Assembly (NCBI GenBank): GCA_000648925.1
Contig: JFHF01000042.1
Location: forward strand, 1 to 64,000
Direction of reading: 5' to 3'
Length of the DNA: 64,000 bases
DNA from: Caballeronia jiangsuensis
Lineage (GTDB): Bacteria > Pseudomonadota > Gammaproteobacteria > Burkholderiales > Burkholderiaceae
A model generated the notes under the pieces. That model saw only the letters and a program-made list of their open reading frames with translations, searched no databases and was not told the DNA's origin. Shown in pieces: positions 51,713 to 60,109 of this stretch. The translations under genes were made by a program, and so were the position numbers. Positions within the stretch are counted from its first letter, which is position 1. Each line of letters starts with the position of its first letter.

Positions 51713-52671
51713 CGCTTGATCCTGCGGGCGGCCAGCGGAGCGCGCCAGCCGAGTTCCTCGGAAATCGCGCGCGCCTCGCGCTGCACGACCGGAATCAGTT
51801 CTTCCATGCGTTCATGCGGCATATAGGGAATCGTGCTCGCCACCGACAAGGCCGCGACGATCGCGCCCGACGCATCGCGCACCGGCGCGGCGACGCAGCG
51901 GATCGACGCCTCGTTTTCTTCGAGATCGAACGTGAAGCCGCCTTGCGAATAACGCGTCATGCGCTGCAGGAAGGTGTCGAAGTCGGGGCGGTTGTCGGGC
52001 TTGAAGCTCGTTTTCGCGAGCACGCGATGCGACGCTTCGAGCAGCTTCTTCCACGCGTTCGATTCGAGGTCGAGCATCATCGCCTTGCCGATGCCCGTCG
52101 ATGCGAGCGGCATGCGATGCCCGACGCGCGAGCGCATCTCCAGGCCGCGCGTGCCGGGAATCTTGTCGATATAGAGAACGTCGTCGCCGTCGCGCACGCC
52201 GAGGTGAATGGTGTCGTGCGTGTGTTCCGCGAGCACCTGCAGGTGCGGGCGCGCGACCGCCGTGAGCGGCATCTGTTCGAGCGCGATCGTGCCCAGTTCG
52301 ATGAGCTTCGGCCCGAGCAGATAGCCGCCCTGCACCTGGCGCAGATAGCGCGCCTGCACGAGCGAACTGACGAGCCGATGCGTCGTGCTGCGCGTCGTGC
52401 CGAGCGCCGCGCCGAACGAACGCAGATCGCGCGCGCCGTTCGCGGCGGCTTCGAGAATCGCGAGGCCGCGCAGCAGCGTCTGGGTGCCGGCCTGCTGCGG
52501 CGTGACATCGACGAGCGCGCTCGGCAACGCGATCGCATCGGGATCGGGCGTCTGCTTCGCCCCGTTCGCGCCGTTGCGCTTCACGCTCGGACCGCTTGCA
52601 TGCGCGGATTGCGCTTCGGCGGCGTCGGTTTCAGGGTTCTGGAATTTGGTCATGGCGCGGGTCTCGATCAC
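51709..52671 (-). CDS. IclR-family transcriptional regulator of the sugar cluster
   Basis: 320 residues from the ATG at 52671; MTKFQNPE at 52653 is an alternative start. A disordered polar N-terminus of about 55 residues precedes the winged helix-turn-helix (LLRGLAILEAAANGARDLRSFGAALGTTRSTTHRLVSSLVQARYL). The IclR effector domain follows (HLGVRDGDDVLYIDKIPGTRGLEMRSRVGHRMPLASTGIGKAMM). It is the first gene of the dgoK-dgoA-SDR-araFGH block, so it probably senses a sugar acid and regulates the whole cluster including itself. Confidence 0.9.
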   Translation of the reverse strand: MIETRAMTKFQNPETDAAEAQSAHASGPSVKRNGANGAKQTPDPDAIALPSALVDVTPQQAGTQTLLRGLAILEAAANGARDLRSFGAALGTTRSTTHRLVSSLVQARYLRQVQGGYLLGPKLIELGTIALEQMPLTAVARPHLQVLAEHTHDTIHLGVRDGDDVLYIDKIPGTRGLEMRSRVGHRMPLASTGIGKAMMLDLESNAWKKLLEASHRVLAKTSFKPDNRPDFDTFLQRMTRYSQGGFTFDLEENEASIRCVAAPVRDASGAIVAALSVASTIPYMPHERMEELIPVVQREARAISEELGWRAPLAARRIKR

Positions 52672-52725
52672 GATGCGCGTCGGCTGACGCTCGCGGGCGT
52701 CGCGACGTACAAATCGTGTGAAAGG

Positions 52726-52741
52726 GTCCGCGAACGCGGAC
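52726..52741. promoter_or_regulatory. Palindrome upstream of the IclR gene
   Basis: GTCCGCG-AA-CGCGGAC, a perfect 7-2-7 palindrome 55 bases upstream of the iclR start, a candidate operator. Confidence 0.35.
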
Positions 52742-52844
52742 AGGCGATCGAGTGCATCACGTGTCTCCGTTGTTCTAATCGTGCGCGCCGCAGGGTTCCT
52801 TCGGTCGTCGCACGCATGTGCCGTTTAGGCTTTGGTCGGATTGT

Positions 52845-52863
52845 AGTTCGGGCTCTTCGAACT
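52845..52863. promoter_or_regulatory. Spaced inverted repeat upstream of the IclR gene
   Basis: AGTTCG, seven bases, CGAACT. It lies in the AT-richer part of 52672-52924, the presumed promoter of the sugar cluster. Together with the palindrome at 52726 it may be a binding site for the IclR protein. Nothing else is seen in this region. Confidence 0.35.
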
Positions 52864-52924
52864 ATTCAATATGTGATCGTCATGCTCAGATAATGGGAAA
52901 ATTTTTGAGCGTCGGCGGCAATCC

Positions 52925-52957
52925 AAAAACAAAAAAGCCCTGAAAAATCAGGGCTTT
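52925..52957 (-). terminator. Terminator of the rnb-aroE-mtgA unit
   Basis: AAAGCCCTGA, loop, TCAGGGCTTT, followed on the minus strand by TTTTGTTTTTGG, 47 bases after the mtgA stop codon. Confidence 0.85.
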
Positions 52958-53004
52958 ACATTATTTAGTTTTGCAAACTCTCACTTAATTTCGCAAACCA
53001 AAAC

Positions 53005-53754
53005 TCATTGCGGCAGCTCCGCCGCGCCCATTCGGCGCGCGATGACGCGCGAGCGCTGCGACAGATACGGCGCGTTGCGATGATCGTCGAAATACTTGGG
53101 CCGCGGCAGCATCACGGCGAGCCGCGCGCTCTGCCCGACCGACAGATTCGCCGCCGATGTCTTGTAGTAATACTGCGCCGCCGCCTGCGCACCGTACACG
53201 CCGTTGCCCCACTCGACCGAATTCAGATAGATCTCGAAGATGCGTTCCTTGTCCATCCAGAATTCGAGCATCCACGTGATGACGAGCTCCTCCGCCTTGC
53301 GCACATAGCTCTTCTCGCGCGACAGAAAGAGATTGCGCGCGAGCTGCTGCGAAATGGTCGAACCGCCCGCGACGATTTTTCCGCGCGCCTTGTTCTTCTC
53401 CCACGCCTGAAGAATGGCGTCGGTTTCATAGCCGTTGTTGTTGACGAAGTTGGCATCTTCCGACGCGATGATCGCGCGCTTCAGGTTGCGCGAAATCTGG
53501 TCGTAAGGCACCCAGGTGCGCTGCAGCGACACGCCGGGATGCGTCTTCGCGAGCGTCCACGCATCGGAGCGCATGAAGGCCGTCGGACCGGGATTCACGA
53601 CCGTCCAGATGCCGATCTGCGCGAAGAAGTAGAGTTGCGTCGCAATGAATGCGATGCCGAGCACCGACACGCCGTACAGGATCCATCGCGCCGGGCCGAG
53701 CCGTACCGCCTTGTGCGCGCGTGGCGCGCGGCTCCCGATCGGCGCGGTGGTCAT
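53005..53754 (-). CDS. mtgA: Monofunctional biosynthetic peptidoglycan transglycosylase
   Basis: 249 residues. One N-terminal membrane helix (WILYGVSVLGIAFIATQLYFFAQI, 24-47) and a GT51 domain in the periplasm that polymerises lipid II. Catalytic Glu99 lies in AIIASEDANF; GGSTISQQLARNLFLS and KAEELVITWMLEFWMDKERIFEIYLNSVEWGNGVYGA are the conserved motifs. Where other MtgA sequences I know read DHHGF, this one has NNNGY after EDANFV. It starts one base after the aroE stop codon. Confidence 0.94.
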   Translation of the reverse strand: MTTAPIGSRAPRAHKAVRLGPARWILYGVSVLGIAFIATQLYFFAQIGIWTVVNPGPTAFMRSDAWTLAKTHPGVSLQRTWVPYDQISRNLKRAIIASEDANFVNNNGYETDAILQAWEKNKARGKIVAGGSTISQQLARNLFLSREKSYVRKAEELVITWMLEFWMDKERIFEIYLNSVEWGNGVYGAQAAAQYYYKTSAANLSVGQSARLAVMLPRPKYFDDHRNAPYLSQRSRVIARRMGAAELPQ

Positions 53755-53755
53755 A

Positions 53756-54598
53756 TCAGGCTTTGGCTGCGAGCGTCCGGCGCAATTCGCGCAGCACCGC
53801 GCCGCCGTCCGGGCGCACGCCGCGCCAGATGAAGAACGATTCGGCGGCCTGCTCGACCAGCATGCCGAGGCCATCCGATGCGCGCGCGCCGAGCTTCGAC
53901 GCGTGCTGCATGAAGACGGTCGGTTGCGCGCCGTACATCATGTCGTAGGCGAGCGTGCCCGCGCCGAACGCGCTGTCGTCGCAATCGGGCAAGGCGGCGT
54001 CGAGGCTGCCGGCGGTCGCGTTGACGATCACGTCGTAGCGGCCCGTTTCCGCGCTGTCGGCGCCGCCGCCCGCGAAGCGCACGCCGCATTCGGCCGCGTT
54101 TTGCGCGAACTGCTCGACGAGCTGATGCGCCTTCGCCGCCGTGCGATTGACGATGGTGAGCGCCGCCGGCGCGCGATCGAAGATCGGCAGCACGACGCCG
54201 CGTGCCGCGCCGCCCGCGCCGAGCAGCAGAATGCGCGCGCCCTTCAGGTTCACGCCGAGATTCACCTCGATGTCGCGCACGAGGCCGACGCCGTCGGTGT
54301 TGTCGCCGCGCACGCCGTCGGGACCGAAGGCCAGCGTGTTCACAGCGCCCGCCGCCGCCGCGCGCGGCGACAGCGAATCCGCGAGCGCGTGCGCTTCGAG
54401 CTTGAACGGCACCGTGACGTTCATGCCGCGTCCGCCCGACGCGACGAAGTTCTTCACCTCACGCTCGAAGCCGTCGAGCGGCCCGAGAATGCGCCCGTAT
54501 TCGATCGGCTCGCCGGTCTGCTCGGCGAACTTCGCGTGAATCCACGGCGATTTGCTGTGCTCGATCGGATTGCCGATCACCGCGTACTGGTCTTTCAT
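53756..54598 (-). CDS. aroE: Shikimate dehydrogenase
   Basis: 280 residues. NADPH-dependent reduction of 3-dehydroshikimate. NPIEHSKSPWIHAKFAEQ (10-27), GMNVTVPFK with Lys66, GDNTDGVG with Asp102, the NADP motif LLLGAGGAARGVV (about 125-137) and the NRTAAKA dinucleotide-specificity region are all intact. Its start overlaps the RNase II stop (ATGA). Confidence 0.96.
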   Translation of the reverse strand: MKDQYAVIGNPIEHSKSPWIHAKFAEQTGEPIEYGRILGPLDGFEREVKNFVASGGRGMNVTVPFKLEAHALADSLSPRAAAAGAVNTLAFGPDGVRGDNTDGVGLVRDIEVNLGVNLKGARILLLGAGGAARGVVLPIFDRAPAALTIVNRTAAKAHQLVEQFAQNAAECGVRFAGGGADSAETGRYDVIVNATAGSLDAALPDCDDSAFGAGTLAYDMMYGAQPTVFMQHASKLGARASDGLGMLVEQAAESFFIWRGVRPDGGAVLRELRRTLAAKA

Positions 54599-56649
54599 GG
54601 CGTCGGTTCCTGCGCGTTGTCCGGCGTTTCCGGTTGTGGCTGCTCCGCCGACGCTTCCGCCTGCGCTTCGGCTTCGCTTTCGGCGGAAAGATCGTCGGTC
54701 TCGATGATTTCCTCTTCGGCTTCCTCTTCCTCGGCCGGCGCGCTCGCGGACGGCGCATCGATGACATGCAGCAGACGGCAGGACGCCTCGACCGTCAGTT
54801 CATCGATCGACACGACTTCCAGCATCAGACGCGTACCGCGCGCATGCACGCCGAGCCCCGGCACGTGCAGGATCAGCGGAATTTCTTCGAGCCGGACGAG
54901 ATCGTCCTTGATGACCGACGCGGGAACCTGTTTCCGGTTTTCCTGCTTCAGCCAGCGCAGACACCAGAAATACTCCATGCGGCGCTGATGATCGGCGTAC
55001 GCGGTGTAGGTGTCGTCGAAGCCCTGCACGACGGCGAAGAGATCCGCATCCTTCGGCTTGAATGGCGCGGCGAGTTTGGCCGTCACGCCATGCTGAACGC
55101 ACGCGAGCAGTTGCCATTGATTGACGAGATCGACGTAGCGGCGCAGCGGCGACGTGCTCCACGCATATTGCGCGACGCCCAGCCCTTCGTGCGGCGCGGG
55201 CGTGGTCTGCATGCGCGTGCGCTTCGGACCGGGACCGCCGAAGCCGCGCTGCGAACGATAGATGCCCGGCACGCCGTGATCGTCGAGGAATGCGCCCCAC
55301 GACGAATTCGCGAGAATCGCGAGTTCCGCGACGATCAGATCGAGCGGCGAACCGCGACGGCGCGGCGTGATCGTGATGTGCTCGCCATCGACATAGAAGT
55401 TGAAGTCGTTGTTGCGCTGCACTTCGCGCTTGAGACAGTAACTCGCGCGCGCCTGCTGACGCTTTTCGAAGAGCGCCTGCGCGAGCGGCCACAGCACCGC
55501 GATGTCGTCCTTGTGCGCGTAATCGCCCGTGCCGGCGGCGAGGCTTTCCTCGGTGACGAATGCATCGAGATGGTTGTGACGCAGGTTGCTCTTCACGAAC
55601 ACGCGTTCGGCGCGCGTTTCCGTCGCGACGATGTCCTGCGTCTCGCGATTCACGATGATGTACAGCGACAGCGCCGGACGCAGCCCGCCTTCGCCGAGCG
55701 TGAACACATCGACGACGTTGTCCGGCAGCATCGTGATTTTGTCGCCGGGCATGTAGACCGTGGAGAGACGCCCGCGCGCGATCGCATCGATCATGTCGCC
55801 GCGCGCGATGCCGAGCGCCGGCGCCGCGATGTGGATGCCCACGCGCACGCGGCCGTCGGAGAGATGCTGCACGGAGAAGGCGTCGTCGATTTCGGTCGTG
55901 GTGACGTCGTCGATGGAGAAGGCTTCGACATTCGCTTCCGGCAGATCTTCCGGCAACGGGCCCGGCTGCACCGACGGAAAGCCGGTGCCATGCGGAAAGT
56001 ATTCCGACAGAAAGCGCGCTTCGTGCAACGCGCGCGGCGACGCGATGCCGCCGCATTCGAGCATCAGCCGCGCCTGCGAAATGCCGCGCGCGGCGGCGGC
56101 CGCTTCGAGCGCCTTGTACTCGATGGAATTCTTGTCGGGTTTCGTGAGCAGGCCGAGCGCCTTGTCCTTCAGCGCGTCGGGCAGCTTGCCCGCCTTCAGG
56201 TCGTCTTCGTAACCCTGCTGCACGAGCGCCTGCTGACGTTTGCGCTCGAGGCCTGCGAGCGCCATCTGCAACTGCTCCTGCGGCGCGCGCTGATACTGGC
56301 CGCGCCCCTTGCGCCGGAAATAGACCGGCGCGCCGTGCATGCGCAGGACGAGCGCCGCGCGTTCGGTCGGACCGAATTTGTCGCCGAAGTAATCCGCGCC
56401 GAGCGCCGCGAACGGAAACTCGTCTTCGGGCGCGCATTCCCACAGAAAGTCGAGATCGATTTCCTGCGCGATGGCGTCGGCTTCCTGCATCAGGTCGCCG
56501 GCCGCGGGTTTGTCGAATTCGATCAGCACGTCTTTCGCGCGCACCTTGGCGCGCCGCCCGCCCGGCAACTCGACCTGGAACGCGTCGCCCTGTTTGGACA
56601 ACACCGATCCGGCCTTGAAACTACCCGATTCCTCGAAGAAAACGTTCAC
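54595..56649 (-). CDS. Ribonuclease II family exoribonuclease (RNB domain)
   Basis: 684 residues. Processive 3'-5' exoribonuclease. The RNB catalytic core begins near 245 with IDDVTTTEIDDAFSVQHL, containing the cluster of metal-binding Asp residues, and continues with VGIHIAAPALGIARGD and YMPGDKITMLPDNV. A C-terminal S1-like region follows, then an acidic Glu/Ala-rich tail of about 60 residues (EEEEAEEEIIETDD...) not present in E. coli RNase II. The N-terminus is shorter and different from E. coli, so this belongs to the betaproteobacterial subtype rather than classical rnb or rnr. Confidence 0.9.
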   Translation of the reverse strand: MNVFFEESGSFKAGSVLSKQGDAFQVELPGGRRAKVRAKDVLIEFDKPAAGDLMQEADAIAQEIDLDFLWECAPEDEFPFAALGADYFGDKFGPTERAALVLRMHGAPVYFRRKGRGQYQRAPQEQLQMALAGLERKRQQALVQQGYEDDLKAGKLPDALKDKALGLLTKPDKNSIEYKALEAAAAARGISQARLMLECGGIASPRALHEARFLSEYFPHGTGFPSVQPGPLPEDLPEANVEAFSIDDVTTTEIDDAFSVQHLSDGRVRVGIHIAAPALGIARGDMIDAIARGRLSTVYMPGDKITMLPDNVVDVFTLGEGGLRPALSLYIIVNRETQDIVATETRAERVFVKSNLRHNHLDAFVTEESLAAGTGDYAHKDDIAVLWPLAQALFEKRQQARASYCLKREVQRNNDFNFYVDGEHITITPRRRGSPLDLIVAELAILANSSWGAFLDDHGVPGIYRSQRGFGGPGPKRTRMQTTPAPHEGLGVAQYAWSTSPLRRYVDLVNQWQLLACVQHGVTAKLAAPFKPKDADLFAVVQGFDDTYTAYADHQRRMEYFWCLRWLKQENRKQVPASVIKDDLVRLEEIPLILHVPGLGVHARGTRLMLEVVSIDELTVEASCRLLHVIDAPSASAPAEEEEAEEEIIETDDLSAESEAEAQAEASAEQPQPETPDNAQEPTP

Positions 56650-56721
56650 TCAATACTCTCGTAAGACGGTGGACCGGGCCGCGTGATTCGCGCCGGTGGT
56701 TGAATTAGTGTGACGCCGTTG

Positions 56722-57321
56722 TCACGCCGCCGCCGGCGCGACGAGCGGTGGCGGCGCCTGATCGCAAAACGCGATGACATCGGCGAGATAGGCCGGGAAG
56801 TCGCTGATCGCGTGATCGCCGCCCTGAATCAGCGTGGTCCGCGCGCCGGGATAGTGGTCGAGCATCGTGCGGTAATCGAGCACTTCGTCGCCCGTCGCCG
56901 CGATCAGATAGTAGCGCTCCGGCCGCGTGATCGACTCGATCGCGAGCGCGCGCAGTTCGTCCAGATGACTCGGCAATACGGTGATGCTGCCGTCGCCGTG
57001 CCATAACGGCTGCTCGCCGAGATAGTGGCTCAGATCGCGATCGGGCATCACCGCCGGATTGAGCAGGACGGCGCGCCAGCCGTGTTTCTCGGCGAGATAC
57101 GTCGCGTAGTAGCCGCCGAGCGAACTGCCGACGACGGTCACATCGCCCGGCATTTCGTCCGCGACGAGCGATTCCGCCAGCGCGACGGCATCGAACGGCG
57201 ACACCGGCAGCATCGGGCACTGCCATTCGCCGAGCCGCCCGAGTTCCGCGAGACGCGCGTGCATCACGCGCGCCTTGAAGGATTCGGGCGACGAGCGAAA
57301 GCCGTGCAGATAGAGAATCAC
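56722..57321 (-). CDS. YqiA-like alpha/beta-fold esterase
   Basis: 199 residues from a GTG at 57321 with GGGAGGA upstream; the GTGA overlap with the mpl stop supports this start. ILYLHGFRSSPESFKARVM is the typical YqiA opening. The nucleophile Ser67 lies in VVGSSLGGYYATYLAEKHG, and the acid and His are expected in AATGDEVLDYR and IQGGDHAISDFPAYL. The E. coli homologue hydrolyses short acyl esters; the natural substrate is unknown. Confidence 0.88.
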   Translation of the reverse strand: MILYLHGFRSSPESFKARVMHARLAELGRLGEWQCPMLPVSPFDAVALAESLVADEMPGDVTVVGSSLGGYYATYLAEKHGWRAVLLNPAVMPDRDLSHYLGEQPLWHGDGSITVLPSHLDELRALAIESITRPERYYLIAATGDEVLDYRTMLDHYPGARTTLIQGGDHAISDFPAYLADVIAFCDQAPPPLVAPAAA

Positions 57322-58712
57322 GAATGTCCTCCCGCGCCACGCGCGGATAGCGCGTCGAGCAGCTTCTGATGGACGCCGCCGAAGCCGCCGTTGCTCATCA
57401 CGAGCACGTGGTCGCCAGGGCGCGCGGCGGCCGTGACCGCCTTCACCAGCGGTTCGATCTCGTTGAATGCCCGCGCCTTGTCGCCGAGGGGAGACAGCGC
57501 CTCGGCGAGATCCCAGCCGAGCTTGTCGCGGCCTTCGCGCGCGCCGTAGCCGAATACCAGATCCGCGCTTGCGAGACTCGCGGGCAATTGCGCCTTCATC
57601 GTGCCAAGCTTCATCGTGTTGGAGCGCGGCTCCAGCACGGCGAGGATGCGCGCATCGCCGATTCGCGTCCTCAATCCGGCGACGGTGGTGTCGATCGCGG
57701 TCGGATGATGCGCGAAGTCGTCGTACACGGTGACTCCGTCCACGCTGCCCTTCACTTCCATGCGCCGCTTCACGTTGCGGAAGCTCGAAAGCGCCTTGAC
57801 CGATTGCGCCGCCGGCACGCCGACCGAGCGCGCCGCCGCGATCGCCGCGAGCGCGTTCATGCGGTTGTGCTCGCCCTGCACCTGCCAGTCGACGACGCCC
57901 TGGCGCTCGCCCTCCCAGTACACGGCGAAATGCTCGTCGACGGGCGCGCCCTGCTCGACGGGCAACGCCTGCCAGCCGCCTTCGACGCCGAAGCGCTCGA
58001 CGCCCGACCAGCAGCCGCGCGTCAGCACGCGTTCGAGCGCGGCCTCGCGCCCGTTCGTGACGATGCGCCCGACGCCCGGCACGGTGCGAACGAGGTGATG
58101 GAATTGCGTTTCGATGGCGGCGAGATCGGGGAAGATATCGGCGTGATCGAATTCGAGGTTGTTGAGCACCGCCGTGCGCGGGCGATAGTGGACAAATTTC
58201 GAACGCTTGTCGAAGAACGCGGTGTCGTATTCGTCGGCTTCGATGACGAAGAAGCTCGAATCGGTCAGACGCGCCGAGATGCCGAAGTTGAGCGGCACGC
58301 CGCCGATCAGAAAGCCGGGATTCATGCCCGCGTCTTCGAGCAGCCACGCGAGCATGGAACTGGTCGTGGTCTTGCCGTGCGTGCCCGCGACGGCGAGCAC
58401 CCATTTGCCGTTCAGCACATGCTCGCCGAGCCATTGCGGACCGGACGTATACGGCAGGCCGCGATCGAGAATGGCTTCCATCAGCGGATTGCCGCGCGTC
58501 ACCACATTGCCGATGACGAACAGATCCGGTTCGAGCGCGAGTTGCTCGACGCCGTAACCTTCGATCAACTCGATGCCCTGCGCTTCGAGCTGCGTGCTCA
58601 TCGGCGGATAGACGCCCGCGTCGCAGCCGGTGACCTTGTGGCCCGCCTCGCGCGCGAGAACGGCCAGTCCGCCCATGAAGGTGCCGCAGATGCCGAGGAT
58701 GTGGATGTGCAT
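57318..58712 (-). CDS. mpl: UDP-N-acetylmuramate:L-alanyl-gamma-D-glutamyl-meso-diaminopimelate ligase
   Basis: 464 residues. It recycles murein tripeptide by joining it to UDP-MurNAc. MHIHILGICGTFMGGLA at the start, the ATP loop AGTHGKTTTSSML (109-121), NLEFDHADIF, and the C-terminal GVTVYDDFAHHPTAI are Mur-ligase motifs in the Mpl version. The start at 58712 fits the family. It is translationally coupled to the yqiA-like gene. It is divergent from the gene at 58904. Confidence 0.95.
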   Translation of the reverse strand: MHIHILGICGTFMGGLAVLAREAGHKVTGCDAGVYPPMSTQLEAQGIELIEGYGVEQLALEPDLFVIGNVVTRGNPLMEAILDRGLPYTSGPQWLGEHVLNGKWVLAVAGTHGKTTTSSMLAWLLEDAGMNPGFLIGGVPLNFGISARLTDSSFFVIEADEYDTAFFDKRSKFVHYRPRTAVLNNLEFDHADIFPDLAAIETQFHHLVRTVPGVGRIVTNGREAALERVLTRGCWSGVERFGVEGGWQALPVEQGAPVDEHFAVYWEGERQGVVDWQVQGEHNRMNALAAIAAARSVGVPAAQSVKALSSFRNVKRRMEVKGSVDGVTVYDDFAHHPTAIDTTVAGLRTRIGDARILAVLEPRSNTMKLGTMKAQLPASLASADLVFGYGAREGRDKLGWDLAEALSPLGDKARAFNEIEPLVKAVTAAARPGDHVLVMSNGGFGGVHQKLLDALSARGAGGHS

Positions 58713-58903
58713 AAACCGTGTCGCGCCGCGCGGGCGATTGAGAAGCAAAAACAGGAACGGCGCCGTTCGTGGGCAAACCCGTGCAGAAAGGCGCCTGAAG
58801 GCGCATATTGTAACCGAGCACGCCTGGCGCTCTTTCGGCGGCGCGAGTGTGCCGCACCGGGTCCGCAAAAGGGCCGTCCGAGCTTATCTAGTATCATTCC
58901 GGC

Positions 58904-59551
58904 ATGGTTCGCAAATCACATTTCGATCCGCAGCGCGTGCGCGAGGAAATCGCGATTGCCGCCGCGAGAATGATCGCCGAGGACGGGCTCGACTACTCGA
59001 CCGCCAAGCGCAAGGCTGCGCGGCAGGTCGTCGGGGAGGCGAAGATCGGCGGCGAATTTCTGCCCGATAACGATCAGATCGAAGAGGAAATCCGCGAATA
59101 TCAGGCCATTTTCCAGAGCGAGAGCCAGCCGATCGTGCTGCGGCGCATGCGCGAAGTCGCACTCGAATGGATGGAGCGCCTGAAACCCTTCGATCCGTAT
59201 CTCACGGGCGCGGTGCTCAACGGCACGGCGGGCGAGCATTCGGATGTCCATCTGCAATGCTTCTGCGACAATCCGAAGGAAGTCGCGATTTACCTGCTGA
59301 ACGCGAACGTGCAGTACGACGTATCCGAGACGCGGCATTTCGCCGGTCGCGGCTATGTCGAGACGCTGAGTTTTCTGCATCGAGTGCGCAACGAGGAGCC
59401 GATCGGCTTGCATATCGCGCTCTACGGCACCGATGATCTCCGTGGCGCCGTGCGCGCGGACGGTCGCGGACGCCTCGCACGTGCGAACGCGGCGGCGGTG
59501 CGCACGCTGCTCGATCATCCCGATGCCCCGTCGCTGGAAATCGGCGGCTGA
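58904..59551 (+). CDS. Conserved hypothetical protein, possibly nucleotidyltransferase-like
   Basis: 215 residues, no signal peptide or membrane segment. An N-terminal helical part (FDPQRVREEIAIAAARMIAEDGLDYSTAKRKAARQV) is followed by PYLTGAVLNGTAGEHSDVHLQCFCDNPKEVAIYLL, which recalls the G-S/N-G...D-h-h core of nucleotidyltransferases but lacks the full catalytic triad as far as I can see. Homologues near mpl are, as I recall, often labelled as a Mur ligase, which the sequence does not support. It precedes the TlpA-like gene by 18 bases. Confidence 0.7.
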   Translation: MVRKSHFDPQRVREEIAIAAARMIAEDGLDYSTAKRKAARQVVGEAKIGGEFLPDNDQIEEEIREYQAIFQSESQPIVLRRMREVALEWMERLKPFDPYLTGAVLNGTAGEHSDVHLQCFCDNPKEVAIYLLNANVQYDVSETRHFAGRGYVETLSFLHRVRNEEPIGLHIALYGTDDLRGAVRADGRGRLARANAAAVRTLLDHPDAPSLEIGG

Positions 59552-59569
59552 TCTTTCTTCTGGACGCTC

Positions 59570-60109
59570 ATGAAAAGCACACGCATTCTGGCGGCCCTCG
59601 TGGTCGCGGTCGCCGCGACCGTCGGCGGCTTTTACGCGGGTCACGTATTTACCGGCGGCGATAGCGTCGCCGCGACCCCGGCGAGCGGCAACGCCGTAGA
59701 ACAGCTTTGGAAAGCAACGCCGCCGGGCGCTTCGGGCACGTCCGTGCCGCTCGCGTCGTTCAAGGGCAAGCCGGTCGTCGTCAATTTCTGGGCGTCGTGG
59801 TGCGGACCGTGCGTGAAGGAAATGCCCACACTCTCCGCCATGCAGCGCGACTATGAGAAGAAAGGCATCAGGTTCATCGGACTTGGCGTGGATAGCGAGA
59901 AGAACGTCAACGACTTCCTGAAGAAGGTGCAGGTCGCGTATCCCGTCTATGTCACCGGTTTCGGCGGCGCGGATCTTGCGCGTAGCTTCGGCAACAACGC
60001 GGGCGGGCTGCCTTTCACGGTGGTAATCGACTCAAAAGGACAGATTCGCTCGACAAAACTGGGCGAGGTCGATCCCGCGGAGCTTAAGCACACGCTCGAC
60101 AGCCTGTAA
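59570..60109 (+). CDS. TlpA/ResA-like membrane-anchored thioredoxin
   Basis: 179 residues. An N-terminal signal anchor (ILAALVVAVAATVGGFYAGHVF, 6-27) holds a thioredoxin domain in the periplasm. The redox motif is WCGPC with Cys78 and Cys81. VNFWASWCGPCVKEMPTL, the cis-Pro region GLPFTVVIDSKGQI and the LGEVDPAEL end are intact. Likely role: reducing a periplasmic disulfide, for example in cytochrome c maturation, but no partner is encoded nearby. Confidence 0.92.
   Translation: MKSTRILAALVVAVAATVGGFYAGHVFTGGDSVAATPASGNAVEQLWKATPPGASGTSVPLASFKGKPVVVNFWASWCGPCVKEMPTLSAMQRDYEKKGIRFIGLGVDSEKNVNDFLKKVQVAYPVYVTGFGGADLARSFGNNAGGLPFTVVIDSKGQIRSTKLGEVDPAELKHTLDSL

Noticed and set aside
58713..58868. 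Upstream extension of the mpl frame to 58868
   Set aside because: The extra 52 residues are basic and unlike Mpl; MHIHILGICG at 58712 is the normal start.
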